Notes under the pieces: generated by a model | Told to the model about the DNA's origin: nothing | What the model saw: the letters and a program-made list of their open reading frames with translations, nothing else | Database searches by the model: none | Shown here: one piece after another, positions 8,121 through 16,695 of the stretch | How the letters are laid out: each line of letters begins with the position of its first letter | How positions within the stretch are numbered: position 1 is the stretch's first letter | DNA from: Mameliella sp. MMSF_3455 | GTDB lineage: Bacteria; Pseudomonadota; Alphaproteobacteria; Rhodobacterales; Rhodobacteraceae | Direction of reading: 5' to 3' | DNA: 47,274 nt | Assembly: GCF_030733205.1 (NCBI RefSeq) | Contig: NZ_JASHJL010000041.1 | Span: forward strand, 1-47,274 | Made by a program: the position numbers and the translations under genes

Positions 8121-8474
8121 TCAGCCGCCCTGCGCCTCGATAAACTGGCGCACCGCATCCTGCACATGGCGGAAGCGGTCGCCACCCAGGTGCTTGCCAC
8201 CGTACCAGCGTGTCACCACGACGATGGTGTCGCGCAGGTCCTCGCGCTCCAGCATCCGCAGGATGACCATGCCCGCGCCGCTTTCGCCGTCGTCGTTCTT
8301 CAGCGGGCCGTCAGCGGTGAGGCAGGCCCAGGTGTTATGCGTGGCCTTGGCGAATTTCTTGCGCCGTTTCAGCTCTTTGAGGAAAATCGCGGCCTCATCC
8401 GCATTGCGGCACGGCCCGCCGGAGACCGCGTAGCGCGATCCCCGGTCACTGATGATGTTCTCGAGGACCAGCAC
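8121..8474 (-). CDS. IMPACT/YigZ N-terminal-domain protein
   Basis: A 117-residue protein consisting of the UPF0029 (Impact) N-terminal domain alone: SRYAVSGGP, AEEAA-like helix (ADEAAIFLKELKRR), ATHNTWACL, NDDGESGAG, then VVVVTRWYGGKHLGGDRF. E. coli YigZ and eukaryotic IMPACT carry this domain plus a C-terminal one that is missing here. Its role is unsettled; IMPACT modulates translation control. The best start is GTG 8474, seven bases after the stop of the upstream gene; no strong ribosome site is seen. Confidence 0.75.
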   Translation of the reverse strand: MLVLENIISDRGSRYAVSGGPCRNADEAAIFLKELKRRKKFAKATHNTWACLTADGPLKNDDGESGAGMVILRMLEREDLRDTIVVVTRWYGGKHLGGDRFRHVQDAVRQFIEAQGG

Positions 8475-8481
8475 GGGCGCC

Positions 8482-9291
8482 TCAATGGGTCCCGGTGCGC
8501 GGCAGCCGGTCCAGGAACTCTGTCGGGTTGAAGAGATCGACGTAGCCCCCCACCCCGTAGGCCCGGCATTCCAGAAAGCGGTCCGGCGCGCAGCGGCGGT
8601 ACAGGTCGTCCGTCAGGGCCAACACCCCGTGCACATCGTCAAAGGCCCAGCTGATGAGGAACCCCGGCGCGCTGATCGCGCGCACTGAGTTGCCCGTCGC
8701 CCCGTCCAACCAGACGGCGACCTCGTCCCGGTCCAACGCGTCGCGCGGGGCCGGCAGGGCGTTTTCGCGGTATTCGTCCCACAACATGATCTCGTCGATC
8801 CCCAGCGCCTGCAGGTAGCCGGCCAGCATCGGCTCCATGATCGCCGGCAGGCAGTCTTCCTCGGGCGGATAGATTCCATGTGCCTTGCAATGGCGGGTCA
8901 GCGCCGCGCGCATCCCGTCGTCGGTATCGTCGCGCTCGATGTTCAACGCCCAGAGCCAGACAGTCCGCTCGAAGAGCGCCCGGTCCTCGGCCCCGATCGC
9001 CTGGCGCACCGCCTCCCAACGCAGCGGGCTGCCGCTTTGCTTGATGAGGTCCGGAAATTCATCCGGCGCCGGGTTCTCCGGCACGGGCGGGGCCTCGGCC
9101 AGTGCGCTCAGCTCGTCGGCGGAGGTTACGTTGATGCGCGCGGGTCCGTATTGGGTCGTATCAGGATGATGCCCCGGAACGGTGAAAAAAGGATTGTAGA
9201 CCGCAAAGACATGGTCGTAGTCGCGCGCCCACCATTCCAGGACGGGAAGCTCTGTCGGGGGGTGCTGAATGGCCCGGCCAATGTGATGCAT
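8482..9291 (-). CDS. Protein of unknown function, 269 residues
   Basis: I do not recognise this family. The protein is soluble, rich in Asp, Glu, Trp and Tyr, with no signal peptide or membrane segment. Stretches that stand out are LEWWARDYDHVFAVYNPFF near the N-terminus, WEAVRQAIG, the helical YLQALGIDEIMLWDEY and a C-terminal ECRAYGVGGYVDLFN. Base and codon use match the neighbours. ATG 9291 with AGGAC six to ten bases upstream fits; a longer reading to 9396 would run through the pnp terminator. It lies downstream of pnp and just upstream of the IMPACT-like gene. Confidence 0.7.
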   Translation of the reverse strand: MHHIGRAIQHPPTELPVLEWWARDYDHVFAVYNPFFTVPGHHPDTTQYGPARINVTSADELSALAEAPPVPENPAPDEFPDLIKQSGSPLRWEAVRQAIGAEDRALFERTVWLWALNIERDDTDDGMRAALTRHCKAHGIYPPEEDCLPAIMEPMLAGYLQALGIDEIMLWDEYRENALPAPRDALDRDEVAVWLDGATGNSVRAISAPGFLISWAFDDVHGVLALTDDLYRRCAPDRFLECRAYGVGGYVDLFNPTEFLDRLPRTGTH

Positions 9292-9321
9292 GGGGTCCTG
9301 TCGTCGTCTCGTATCAAAGTG

Positions 9322-9348
9322 CAAACGGGCGGCCCAAAGGCCGCCCGT
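9322..9348 (-). terminator. Intrinsic terminator after pnp
   Basis: On the minus strand a perfect 10-base stem ACGGGCGGCC / GGCCGCCCGT with a 4-base loop is followed by TTGC and later CACTTT. The hairpin is strong, the U tract short. It lies 45 bases past the pnp stop. Confidence 0.65.
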
Positions 9349-9392
9349 CCGGGAAACTGCCGACGGCGCCTGCCGCCGGCGGACAGCGGGGA

Positions 9393-11531
9393 TCACTCCT
9401 CCGCTTCTTCCTTTTGCTTGGTGATCTCTTCACCGGACTCCTGGTCGACCATCTTCATCGCCAGACGCACCTTGCCGCGGTCGTCAAAGCCCAGCAGCTT
9501 GACAAAGACTTCCTGGCCTTCCTTCAGAACGTCCGAAGGATGGTTCAGGCGGCGGTTCTCGATCTGGCTGACGTGCACCAGGCCGTCACGCTTGCCAAAG
9601 AAGTTCACGAAGGCGCCGAAATCGACGATCTTCACGACCTTGCCCTTGTAGATCTTGCCCTCTTCCGGCTCTGCCACGATCGAATAGATCATGTCGTAGG
9701 CCTTCTTGATGGATTCACCGTCCGGCGAGGCGATCTTGATGATGCCCTCGTCGTTGATGTCGACCTTGGCGCCCGAGGTTTCCACGATCTCGCGGATCAC
9801 CTTGCCGCCCGACCCGATCACTTCACGGATCTTGTCGGTCGGGATCTGCATGGTCTCGATGCGCGGCGCGTGCACGCTGAACTCACCGGCCGAGGACAGG
9901 GCCTTGGACATCTCGCCCAGGATGTGCATCCGGCCATCCTTGGCCTGTGCCAGGGCTGCCTTCATGATCTCGGGCGTGATGCCCGCGACCTTGATGTCCA
10001 TCTGCAGCGAGGTGATGCCGTTTTCGGTCCCCGCAACCTTGAAGTCCATGTCGCCGAGGTGATCCTCGTCGCCCAGGATGTCGGTCAGGATGCCATAGGA
10101 GCCATCCTCTTCCAGCACCAGGCCCATCGCCACACCGGCCACCGGGGCCTTGAGCGGAACACCCGCATCCATCATCGCCAGCGACCCGCCACAGACGGAG
10201 GCCATCGAGGACGAACCGTTGGATTCGGTGATCTCGGACACGACGCGGATCGTGTAGGGGAAATCGGTCGCGGCGGGCAGCACCGCCTGCAGCGCGCGCC
10301 ATGCCAGCTTGCCGTGGCCGATCTCCCGACGACCGGGCGACCCCACGCGGCCAACCTCGCCCACCGAATAGGGCGGGAAGTTGTAGTGCAGCAGGAAGTT
10401 CGAACGGTAGTTGCCGTGCAGCGCGTCGATGATCTGTTCGTCGTCGCCGGTACCCAGCGTGGTCACGACCAGACCCTGCGTTTCACCGCGGGTGAACAGC
10501 GCCGACCCGTGGGTGCGCGGCAGCAGGCCGGTTTCGCAGACGATCGGGCGCACCTCGTCAAGGGCGCGGCCGTCGATGCGGCGGCCGTTCTTGACCACGT
10601 CGCCACGCAGCACCATCGATTCCAGCTTCTTGATCGCGGACCCCAAGTTGGGATCTTCAAGCTGTTCCTCGCTGAGGCCGGCCTTGATCTCTTCCTTGAC
10701 GGCGGCAACCGTGGTCACGCGCTCCTGCTTGTCCGAGATCGCGTAGGCGGCGCGCATCTTGTCTTCGCCAGCAGCCTTGACCGCGTCGAACAGGGCCGAG
10801 TAATCCGGCGGCTGGAAGTCGAAGGGTTCCTTGGCGGATTCCTCGGCCAGCGAGATGATCAGGTCGATGACCGGCTGGATGCTTTCATGCGCGAACATGA
10901 CCGCGCCCAGCATCTCGTCCTCGGTCAGCTCATAGGCTTCGGACTCGACCATCATGACCGCGTCCTTGGTGCCCGCGACAACCAGGTCGAGCCGCTGCTC
11001 GGGGTTGTTGCGCAGCTGGTCCATGTCCTCGACGGTCGGGTTCAGGACGTATTCGCCATCCTCAAAGCCGACGCGCGCACCGGCGATCGGGCCCATGAAG
11101 GGCGCGCCGGAAATGGTCAGCGCCGCGCTGGCCGCGATCATCGCCACGATGTCCGGATCATTGACCAGGTCGTGCGACAGAACGGTGCACATCACCAGCA
11201 CTTCGTTCTTGAAGCCGGGGACGAAAAGCGGGCGGATCGGACGGTCGATCAGGCGCGCGGTCAGCGTTTCCTTCTCGGTCGGACGTGCCTCGCGCTTGAA
11301 GAAGCCACCGGGCACCTTGCCGGCGGCGTAGTATTTTTCCTGGTAATGGACGGTCAGCGGGAAGAAGTCCTGGCCTTCCTTCTGCTGCTTGGCAAAGGTC
11401 ACGTTGGCCATGACGCTGGTCTCGCCCAGGGTGGCGATGACGCTCCCGTCGGCCTGACGGGCAACCTTGCCGGTTTCCAGTGTGAGCGTTTCCTCGCCCC
11501 ACTGCATCGACTTTTTGACTTCTTTGAACAT
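9393..11531 (-). CDS. pnp: Polyribonucleotide nucleotidyltransferase
   Basis: A 712-residue PNPase: phosphorolytic 3'-to-5' RNA degradation, usually as part of the RNA degradosome. Order of domains: RNase PH 1 (about 10-145), helical linker, RNase PH 2 (about 320-480, with [21 protein letters not shown]), KH (about 555-610, [15 protein letters not shown]) and S1 (about 620-695, [21 protein letters not shown]). Full family length. ATG 11531 follows AGAGGA at seven to eight bases. Although usually next to rpsO, pnp is here about 3.2 kb from it, with the antiporter on the opposite strand between. Confidence 0.97.
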   Translation of the reverse strand: MFKEVKKSMQWGEETLTLETGKVARQADGSVIATLGETSVMANVTFAKQQKEGQDFFPLTVHYQEKYYAAGKVPGGFFKREARPTEKETLTARLIDRPIRPLFVPGFKNEVLVMCTVLSHDLVNDPDIVAMIAASAALTISGAPFMGPIAGARVGFEDGEYVLNPTVEDMDQLRNNPEQRLDLVVAGTKDAVMMVESEAYELTEDEMLGAVMFAHESIQPVIDLIISLAEESAKEPFDFQPPDYSALFDAVKAAGEDKMRAAYAISDKQERVTTVAAVKEEIKAGLSEEQLEDPNLGSAIKKLESMVLRGDVVKNGRRIDGRALDEVRPIVCETGLLPRTHGSALFTRGETQGLVVTTLGTGDDEQIIDALHGNYRSNFLLHYNFPPYSVGEVGRVGSPGRREIGHGKLAWRALQAVLPAATDFPYTIRVVSEITESNGSSSMASVCGGSLAMMDAGVPLKAPVAGVAMGLVLEEDGSYGILTDILGDEDHLGDMDFKVAGTENGITSLQMDIKVAGITPEIMKAALAQAKDGRMHILGEMSKALSSAGEFSVHAPRIETMQIPTDKIREVIGSGGKVIREIVETSGAKVDINDEGIIKIASPDGESIKKAYDMIYSIVAEPEEGKIYKGKVVKIVDFGAFVNFFGKRDGLVHVSQIENRRLNHPSDVLKEGQEVFVKLLGFDDRGKVRLAMKMVDQESGEEITKQKEEAEE

Positions 11532-11544
11532 CAGTTATCCTCTA

Positions 11545-11599
11545 GGAGGCGCTCCGGCCCCTGCCGGTCCTCCGTTTGACTGGCGGCCCCATTGCCGCC
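11545..11599 (-). promoter_or_regulatory. Structured pnp leader region
   Basis: Just upstream of the pnp ribosome site are two inverted repeats: GGAGG (11545-11549) with CCTCC (11569-11573) enclosing a CCGG / CCGG pair, and GGCGGC / GCCGCC with a 6-base loop (11582-11599). pnp leaders commonly fold and are cut by RNase III for autoregulation; a similar role here is inferred. The rest of the 298-base gap to the antiporter start shows no feature I can name. Confidence 0.35.
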
Positions 11600-11829
11600 G
11601 ACCCCTTCATCATCCCATGCGCCGGGGTCAAAGCGTCACGTCTCAGATGTCTGGCGCCATACAGCAGCAAGCGCCTTTTGTGAAGCCGTTGCGTTCCATG
11701 CCACACGCCCCGACACCGGATTTTTTCGGCCCGGCAGGTTCGGGGCGGACGGCGGCCCCGGATCATTACCATTTGCCGGCACCGGGGGCCGTGCTACAGC
11801 GCGGAACGTGATTTCATCAGGCCAGACCC

Positions 11830-13095
11830 ATGAACATTCTTCAGATTGCTTCCCTTCTTATCGTCCTTGCCGCCGTCTTTGGCGCGATCAACTATTTCGT
11901 CCTGCGCCTGCCCTCGGCCATCGGCATTCTCGTCGTCGCCCTCTTGACCTCGATGGCAGCGCTGGGGCTGGACACGATGGTGCCTTCGCTGACGCTGGCC
12001 GAGGATCTGCGCGCCATCGTCACCGGCATCGACTTTTCCGACGCGCTGCTGGAGGGGATGCTGGGCCTGTTGCTGTTTGCGGGCGCGCTGCACGTCAAGC
12101 TGTCGGACCTGCGCGCGGTCTGGCCGACGGTCCTGCTGATGGCCACCATCGGCGTGGCGCTCTCGACGGTTGTCATCGGGCTGGGGTTCCAATGGCTGAC
12201 CGGGGCGCCGCTGCTGATCGCACTGGTCTTTGGCGCGCTGATCTCACCCACCGATCCTGTGGCCGTCATGGGTGTCCTGAAACAGGCCAAGCTGCGCAAG
12301 TCGTTGGAAACGCAGGTTGCGGGCGAAAGCCTGTTCAACGACGGCGTCGGCTACGTCGTTTTCCTGGTGCTGGTCGGACTGGCCTTTCCGGCGCTCTCGC
12401 ACGGGCACGGCGATGCCGCCCATGCCAGCCCCGCTCTGGACGCCGCCAGGCTCTTTGCGCAAGAGGCGCTTGGCGGTGCGGTTCTGGGCCTCGTGCTGGG
12501 CTGGCTGACCTTCCGGGTCATGCGTCATATCGACGATTACTCGCTCGAGGTGCTGATGACCCTCGCACTGGCCTTCGGCGGCTACGAACTGGCGATCGCG
12601 CTGCATGTCTCGGCCCCCATCGCGGCGGTCTGCGCGGGCCTTCTGATCGGCGACATCGGCGCCAAGCACGGCATGTCCGAGGAAACCCGAGAATACGTCG
12701 AGAAGTTCTGGGTGCTGGTGGACGAGATCCTGAACGCCGTGCTCTTCATGCTGATCGGGGTCGAGATCTTTGCCGTGCAACTGGAAACCGACATGCTGGT
12801 GACCGGCGTGATCGCCATCGCGCTGGCGCTGTTGGGGCGGCTCTGCGCGGTGGTGGTGCCGATCCTGATGCTGCGCCCCTTCCGCACATTTGCACCCGGC
12901 GTCATGCCGATCATGACCTGGGGCGGGCTCAAGGGCGGCATCTCTGTCGCCCTTGCCCTGTCGCTGCCCGACAGCGAGTGGAAGCCGCTGATTCTGACCG
13001 TCACCTATGTGATCGTCGTCTTCTCGATCATCGTGCAGGGGCTGACCATCGGCAAGCTGGCCAGCCGGGTCGGGCGCGAACCCGACCTCGTCTGA
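11830..13095 (+). CDS. Na+/H+ antiporter, CPA1 (NhaP) family
   Basis: A 421-residue inner-membrane cation/proton exchanger with about twelve membrane segments. Family signatures are SPTDPVAV (about residue 139) and ESLFNDGVGYV (about 166), the latter holding the conserved Asn-Asp pair of the transport site. Loss of external sodium or pH control is the usual role. It stands alone on the plus strand between pnp and the CobW gene, and its stop lies one base from the stop of the convergent small gene, leaving no room for separate terminators. ATG 11830 is the first plausible start; the ribosome site (AGGCC) is weak. Confidence 0.9.
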   Translation: MNILQIASLLIVLAAVFGAINYFVLRLPSAIGILVVALLTSMAALGLDTMVPSLTLAEDLRAIVTGIDFSDALLEGMLGLLLFAGALHVKLSDLRAVWPTVLLMATIGVALSTVVIGLGFQWLTGAPLLIALVFGALISPTDPVAVMGVLKQAKLRKSLETQVAGESLFNDGVGYVVFLVLVGLAFPALSHGHGDAAHASPALDAARLFAQEALGGAVLGLVLGWLTFRVMRHIDDYSLEVLMTLALAFGGYELAIALHVSAPIAAVCAGLLIGDIGAKHGMSEETREYVEKFWVLVDEILNAVLFMLIGVEIFAVQLETDMLVTGVIAIALALLGRLCAVVVPILMLRPFRTFAPGVMPIMTWGGLKGGISVALALSLPDSEWKPLILTVTYVIVVFSIIVQGLTIGKLASRVGREPDLV

Positions 13096-13096
13096 C

Positions 13097-13339
13097 TCAC
13101 AATCCGGCCCTTTCCAGCGTGGCGCGCTCTGCCCGGTTCAGCCGCTCCAGCGCCTCGTCCGGACAATCGGCGCGCCGCCATATGGCAAGGCAGGACTCGG
13201 GCGACCAGGGCAGGACGGCCCCGGCCATCCAGCGCCGCAGCGGTGCCGGCAGGCCATCGTAGACGCGCATCGGGTCGCGCTTGCGGCGGCGCGGCGTGAT
13301 CGCCACGGCGCCGCGGTTTCCGTTGCGGCGGCCTGCCAT
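13097..13339 (-). CDS. Small DUF6525-like protein
   Basis: An 80-residue basic protein recalling a Rhodobacteraceae family (DUF6525, from memory): a basic N-terminus (AGRRNGNRG, RRRKRDPM), then RVYDGLPAPLRRWMAGAVLPWSPESCLAIWRRA. Function unknown. The ATG at 13339 shares one base with the stop of the CobW gene (TGATG), so the two are translationally coupled and share the zinc-responsive promoter upstream of CobW. Confidence 0.65.
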   Translation of the reverse strand: MAGRRNGNRGAVAITPRRRKRDPMRVYDGLPAPLRRWMAGAVLPWSPESCLAIWRRADCPDEALERLNRAERATLERAGL

Positions 13340-14541
13340 CAGGCCACCTCTCGCGCGTCCCGCCAGCGGGGGAACGGGTCCGGCCGTTCGGCGCCTGTCA
13401 CCTCGGGCACAAGGCAGGCCTCCAGCCGCGCCTTCAGGTCGGCCCAGTCGATACCCGCACCGATAAAGACCAGTTCCTGCCGCCGGTCGCCAAAGGGTTC
13501 GGCCCAATGGGCAAGAAAATATTCCTGCGCCCGCGCATCCTTGGGCCAGTTCTCCTTCGGCACCGTCGCCCACCACTTGCCCAGCGGCTTGACGCTCGAC
13601 AAGGCCCCGGCCAGCGAGAACTCGGCCACCCAGTCGGGCCGCGTCGACAGCCAGAAATGCCCCTTGGCGCGGATCACGCCGGGCAGGTTCCCGTTCAGCA
13701 GCGCGTGGATGCGCTCGGGATCGAACGGCTCGCGCGCCCGGAAAACATGGCTGGTGATGCCGTATTCCTCGGTCTCGGGAACGTGATCGGCAAATCCGTA
13801 CAACTCCTTTGCCCAGGCGGCATGTTCATGCGCCTTGTCGAAATCGAACAGCCCGGTTTCCAGGATCTCCTCGGTCGCCACCTCGCCGTGATCCGTGCAC
13901 AGGATGCGCGCGTCCGCGTTCAGGCTGCGGATGATCTTTTGCGCCGCGTCCACCTTGACCGCGCCAGCATCGCTGACCTTGTTCAGCACGATCACATCGG
14001 CGAACTCGATCTGGTCGGTCAACAGGTCGACCAGGGTGCGCTCGTCTTCCTCGCCCAGGCTTTCGCCGCGGTCCGCCAGGAAATCATGGCTGGAAAAGTC
14101 TTCCAGCAGGTTGCAGGCATCGACCACGGTCACCATCGTGTCCAGACGCGCGACATCCGACAGGCTCTGGCCCTCTTCGTCGCGGAAGGCAAAGCTCGCC
14201 GCCACCGGCAGCGGCTCGGCGATGCCGGTGGATTCTATCAGCAGCGTGTCAAAACGCCCCTCCTCCGCCAGCCGCCGCACCTCGACCAGAAGGTCCTCGC
14301 GCAGGGTGCAGCAGATACATCCGTTGGACATTTCCACCAGCGTCTCGTCGGTCTGGCTGAGGTTCGCGCCCCCCGCGCGCACCAGGTCGGCGTCGATGTT
14401 CACCTCGGACATGTCATTGACGATCACGGCAACGCGCCGCCCCTCGCGATTGTTCAGCACCCGGTTGAGCAGCGTCGTCTTGCCCGCCCCCAGGAATCCG
14501 GAAAGCACGGTGACGGGGATGCGGGGATCGGTCTCGGGCAT
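13339..14541 (-). CDS. CobW-family (COG0523) zinc metallochaperone GTPase
   Basis: A 400-residue G3E GTPase. Walker [10 protein letters not shown] is at 15-23, the metal-binding CxCC motif (Cys75, Cys77, Cys78 in GCICC) follows, then ESTGIAEP and the NKVSDA guanine-specificity region; a CobW C-terminal domain ends the protein. Members of this subgroup (ZigA / YciC / ZNG1-like) deliver zinc to client enzymes in zinc shortage. A perfect Zur-box palindrome lies 35-49 bases upstream, which supports the zinc role over cobalamin synthesis. I prefer ATG 14541 (GGGAG at 7 bases) to the TTG six bases earlier, which would sit on the ribosome site. Confidence 0.9.
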   Translation of the reverse strand: MPETDPRIPVTVLSGFLGAGKTTLLNRVLNNREGRRVAVIVNDMSEVNIDADLVRAGGANLSQTDETLVEMSNGCICCTLREDLLVEVRRLAEEGRFDTLLIESTGIAEPLPVAASFAFRDEEGQSLSDVARLDTMVTVVDACNLLEDFSSHDFLADRGESLGEEDERTLVDLLTDQIEFADVIVLNKVSDAGAVKVDAAQKIIRSLNADARILCTDHGEVATEEILETGLFDFDKAHEHAAWAKELYGFADHVPETEEYGITSHVFRAREPFDPERIHALLNGNLPGVIRAKGHFWLSTRPDWVAEFSLAGALSSVKPLGKWWATVPKENWPKDARAQEYFLAHWAEPFGDRRQELVFIGAGIDWADLKARLEACLVPEVTGAERPDPFPRWRDAREVA

Positions 14542-14575
14542 GGTCAAGCTCCCTATTCGGCAAGAAACAGGTTGT

Positions 14576-14590
14576 TGTTATAGTATAACA
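14576..14590 (-). promoter_or_regulatory. Zur box upstream of the CobW gene
   Basis: TGTTATAGTATAACA is a perfect 15-base palindrome and agrees with the alphaproteobacterial Zur consensus core as I recall it (TGTTATAnTATAACA). Its place, 35 bases before the ATG, suits repression by zinc-loaded Zur at the core promoter. Confidence 0.8.
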
Positions 14591-14624
14591 TAACAGCCAC
14601 CACCAGCCCCAATCCCGACCGCGC

Positions 14625-14659
14625 AAAGAAAAACCGCGCTTCCCAGGGGGAAACGCGGT
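14625..14659 (-). terminator. Intrinsic terminator after rpsO
   Basis: Minus-strand stem of 12 pairs (ACCGCGTTTCCC with GGGAAGCGCGGT, one G-U) and a 3-base loop, followed by TTTTCTTT. It lies 28 bases past the rpsO stop and separates rpsO from the zinc-regulated CobW gene. Confidence 0.85.
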
Positions 14660-14686
14660 CAATCCGTTCAGCGACGGGGCAATGCC

Positions 14687-14956
14687 TTAGCGGCGGATGC
14701 CCAGGCGGCCGATCAGCGAGCGATACCGCTCTTCGTCCTTGCCCTTGAGGTAGTCCAGCAGCTTGCGGCGCTGAGCAACCATCATCAGAAGGCCACGACG
14801 CGAGTGGTTGTCCTTCTTGTGGGTCTTGAAGTGTTCGGTCAGGGTCGAGATACGCTTGGTCAGGATGGCCACCTGAACTTCGGGCGAACCGGTGTCGCCT
14901 TCCTTGGTGGCGTATTCCTTCATCAGGCGGGTCTTTTCTTCCGCAGTGATCGACAT
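14687..14956 (-). CDS. rpsO: 30S ribosomal protein S15
   Basis: Complete 89-residue S15, a primary 16S rRNA-binding protein of the small subunit. Recognisable stretches are [27 protein letters not shown] and [12 protein letters not shown] 14956 has a strong AAAGGAG. It has its own terminator, so despite the usual rpsO-pnp pairing it is transcribed separately from pnp here. Confidence 0.98.
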   Translation of the reverse strand: MSITAEEKTRLMKEYATKEGDTGSPEVQVAILTKRISTLTEHFKTHKKDNHSRRGLLMMVAQRRKLLDYLKGKDEERYRSLIGRLGIRR

Positions 14957-15085
14957 CGGGGTCTCCTTTCGGATCAAAGGGTTATGGCACAAGCCGGGAT
15001 GTCGTCCAGCAAGGCCCGTGGAGAGGTCCGCCAAAGCGGATGCGCGCAGTTACGCGATTCCCGTCAGCTTGGCAAGCCCGCCCGC

Positions 15086-15709
15086 CTACATCCCAAGGTT
15101 CAGCGCGGCGGCGTCGCTTTCGCCCACCAGCACGATCGAGGACAGCGGCGGCGCCTCGGCGGTGGGCAGGCTGGCCAGCACCGTCCCGCCCAGGCGAATG
15201 TCGGTCGTGTCCGGGTCGTCCTCGCGGGCGGACACATCCAGTTCGGGTTCCGGTCCGCCGGCGCTGTCGTCATAGACGATCACCAGCTGATCTTCCGCGT
15301 CGTCGTAGTCCAGCCGGTCTGCCGCGGCAAGAACTGCCGTTTCGTCCTCAGACGTCCCGGTCAGAACCTCCGCTGCCTCAACCCGGAAGGCATCCAGCCG
15401 CAACGCACCCGCCCCCGGCCCGGCCTCCTCGACCGCGTCCAGCCCGGGCAGGTTGATCAGCCCCATGCGCGCAAACAGCGACCGCCCGTCCTCAAGCGAA
15501 GCCTCCCCAGGCGCGCCCTCCTCGGTCCCGATCCCCTGCGGAAAGAACTGGAACACCCCCAGAGAGACCGGGGACAGAGGCGAGGTCGGCATATCATCGT
15601 CACCGTCCTCTCCCCCGTCGGCAAGCGCCTCGTCCGGGTCGTCGCCGATACTGACGATCGCCACCGATCCAAGCGCCATCAGCCCCATGAGCCCCGCCAG
15701 TAGATACAT
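15086..15709 (-). CDS. Membrane-anchored acidic protein of unknown function
   Basis: A 207-residue protein with one N-terminal hydrophobic segment (about residues 2-21, LLAGLMGLMALGSVAIVSI) that is probably a membrane anchor, then a very acidic part (DDPDEALADGGEDGDDD). The C-terminal half has a beta-rich pattern (DAEDQLVIVYDD ... RLGGTVLASLPTAEAPPL) that I recall from C-terminal parts of Rhodobacteraceae calcium-binding-type secreted proteins, so cell-surface placement is likely. Function unknown. ATG 15709 has GGGG nine to twelve bases upstream. The Cys-free sequence fits an extracytoplasmic location. Confidence 0.65.
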   Translation of the reverse strand: MYLLAGLMGLMALGSVAIVSIGDDPDEALADGGEDGDDDMPTSPLSPVSLGVFQFFPQGIGTEEGAPGEASLEDGRSLFARMGLINLPGLDAVEEAGPGAGALRLDAFRVEAAEVLTGTSEDETAVLAAADRLDYDDAEDQLVIVYDDSAGGPEPELDVSAREDDPDTTDIRLGGTVLASLPTAEAPPLSSIVLVGESDAAALNLGM

Positions 15710-15805
15710 CGCTGCAGCCCCGTTTTCCGCTTTTCCGGCGCAAACAGGCCCATCATGCCGCCCCGGTTCAGGCAGCGACTATGGCACCACGGAGTAAAAC
15801 AAGGC

Positions 15806-16093
15806 TTACTCGGTCTCTTCGATCCGGATTTCCTCGATCAGTGCAGAGGCAAGATCGCCAAGGATCGGAATGAACTCGATCTGGCTCAGCAACAGGACCA
15901 CGACGGACACCAGCGCCGTCGCCCCCAGCGCCGTGCCCAGACCCAGCATCATGCCCCTCAGGAACTGAAAGGCCATCAGCCGCGCCAGGTTGTTGTGGAC
16001 ACGGACAAAGCGGTGCTGGTTGAGGCGCGTGACCTCGTCGGCCAGGCGCGCCACTTCCTGCCGCAGGGCGTCGGTCTCTGTTTCAGGCGGCAT
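15806..16093 (-). CDS. DUF5665-like small membrane protein
   Basis: A 95-residue protein with an N-terminal helix (LRQEVARLADEVTRLNQH), the conserved-looking FVRVHNNLARLMAFQFLRG, one membrane segment (LGATALVSVVVLLLSQI) and FIPILGDLASALIEEI. It matches my memory of DUF5665; the function is unknown. ATG 16093 lies 11 bases inside the end of the DUF1643 gene, so the two are overlapping and co-translated. Confidence 0.7.
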   Translation of the reverse strand: MPPETETDALRQEVARLADEVTRLNQHRFVRVHNNLARLMAFQFLRGMMLGLGTALGATALVSVVVLLLSQIEFIPILGDLASALIEEIRIEETE

Positions 16094-16649
16094 AGCGCAT
16101 CTCCATCGGCCAGGGTTCGGGGTGGACCGCGTAGGACACATAAAGCGGGTGGCGCGGGTGACCCGCCTTTGTCAGGCCCAGGTGCCGAACGTCGCCCCGC
16201 AGCATCGGCGCCGCCCGTGGCCCGGCCCCCTGCAGGGCGCCGTGCACGCCCCAGGCGGCCAGCGTCAGGTCTGCCGCGCCCGACCACTCCCGCAACAACG
16301 CGGCGTTCTCCGGCCCTTCCGGATCCTCGGCGCGGCGCAGGTCCTGGGGCCGGGTTGCGCGAAACGCAAAGAGGTTGGCAATCCGCATCGCCCCGTAGCC
16401 CAGCGCCTTCGTCCGCCGCTGGCAGCGCTCGATGGTCGGGTCGTTGGCCAGTTCGCTGGCGGTCGAGGGGTTGAGCATCACGAACAGCACCTCGCCCGCG
16501 CCCGCATCCCAGACCCGGCGCAGCCCGTAACGATAGCGCTCACAAGGCGAATACCACGCCGTGCTGTGCTCTCCATCCTTTTCCGCGTGCCTTTCGATCA
16601 TGGGCGCAAGCTGCCCCGCCCACGCCGGGGGTTCAAGGGCGATTGACAT
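16083..16649 (-). CDS. DUF1643 family protein
   Basis: A 188-residue protein with the DUF1643 hallmarks: RYRYGLRRVWD, VLFVMLNPSTAS, DPTIERCQRRTKALGYG, NLFAFRAT and a later LAAWGVHG. Function unknown; it occurs in many bacteria and phages. ATG 16649 is preceded by GGGCGGGCGGA; an inner ATG at 16601 lacks a site. The gap to the divergent dehydratase start is only 46 bases, so the two promoters must overlap. Confidence 0.8.
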   Translation of the reverse strand: MSIALEPPAWAGQLAPMIERHAEKDGEHSTAWYSPCERYRYGLRRVWDAGAGEVLFVMLNPSTASELANDPTIERCQRRTKALGYGAMRIANLFAFRATRPQDLRRAEDPEGPENAALLREWSGAADLTLAAWGVHGALQGAGPRAAPMLRGDVRHLGLTKAGHPRHPLYVSYAVHPEPWPMEMRYAA

Positions 16650-16695
16650 TCCGCCCGCCCTGCGGCCCCCTGCCGCCACAGTCACGGAGCACCCC

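Noticed and set aside
9414-11579. A 721-codon open frame on the plus strand opposite pnp
   Set aside because: It is a mirror reading of a GC-rich gene: His, Arg and Gly-rich, no ribosome site, no family resemblance, and pnp on the other strand is certain.
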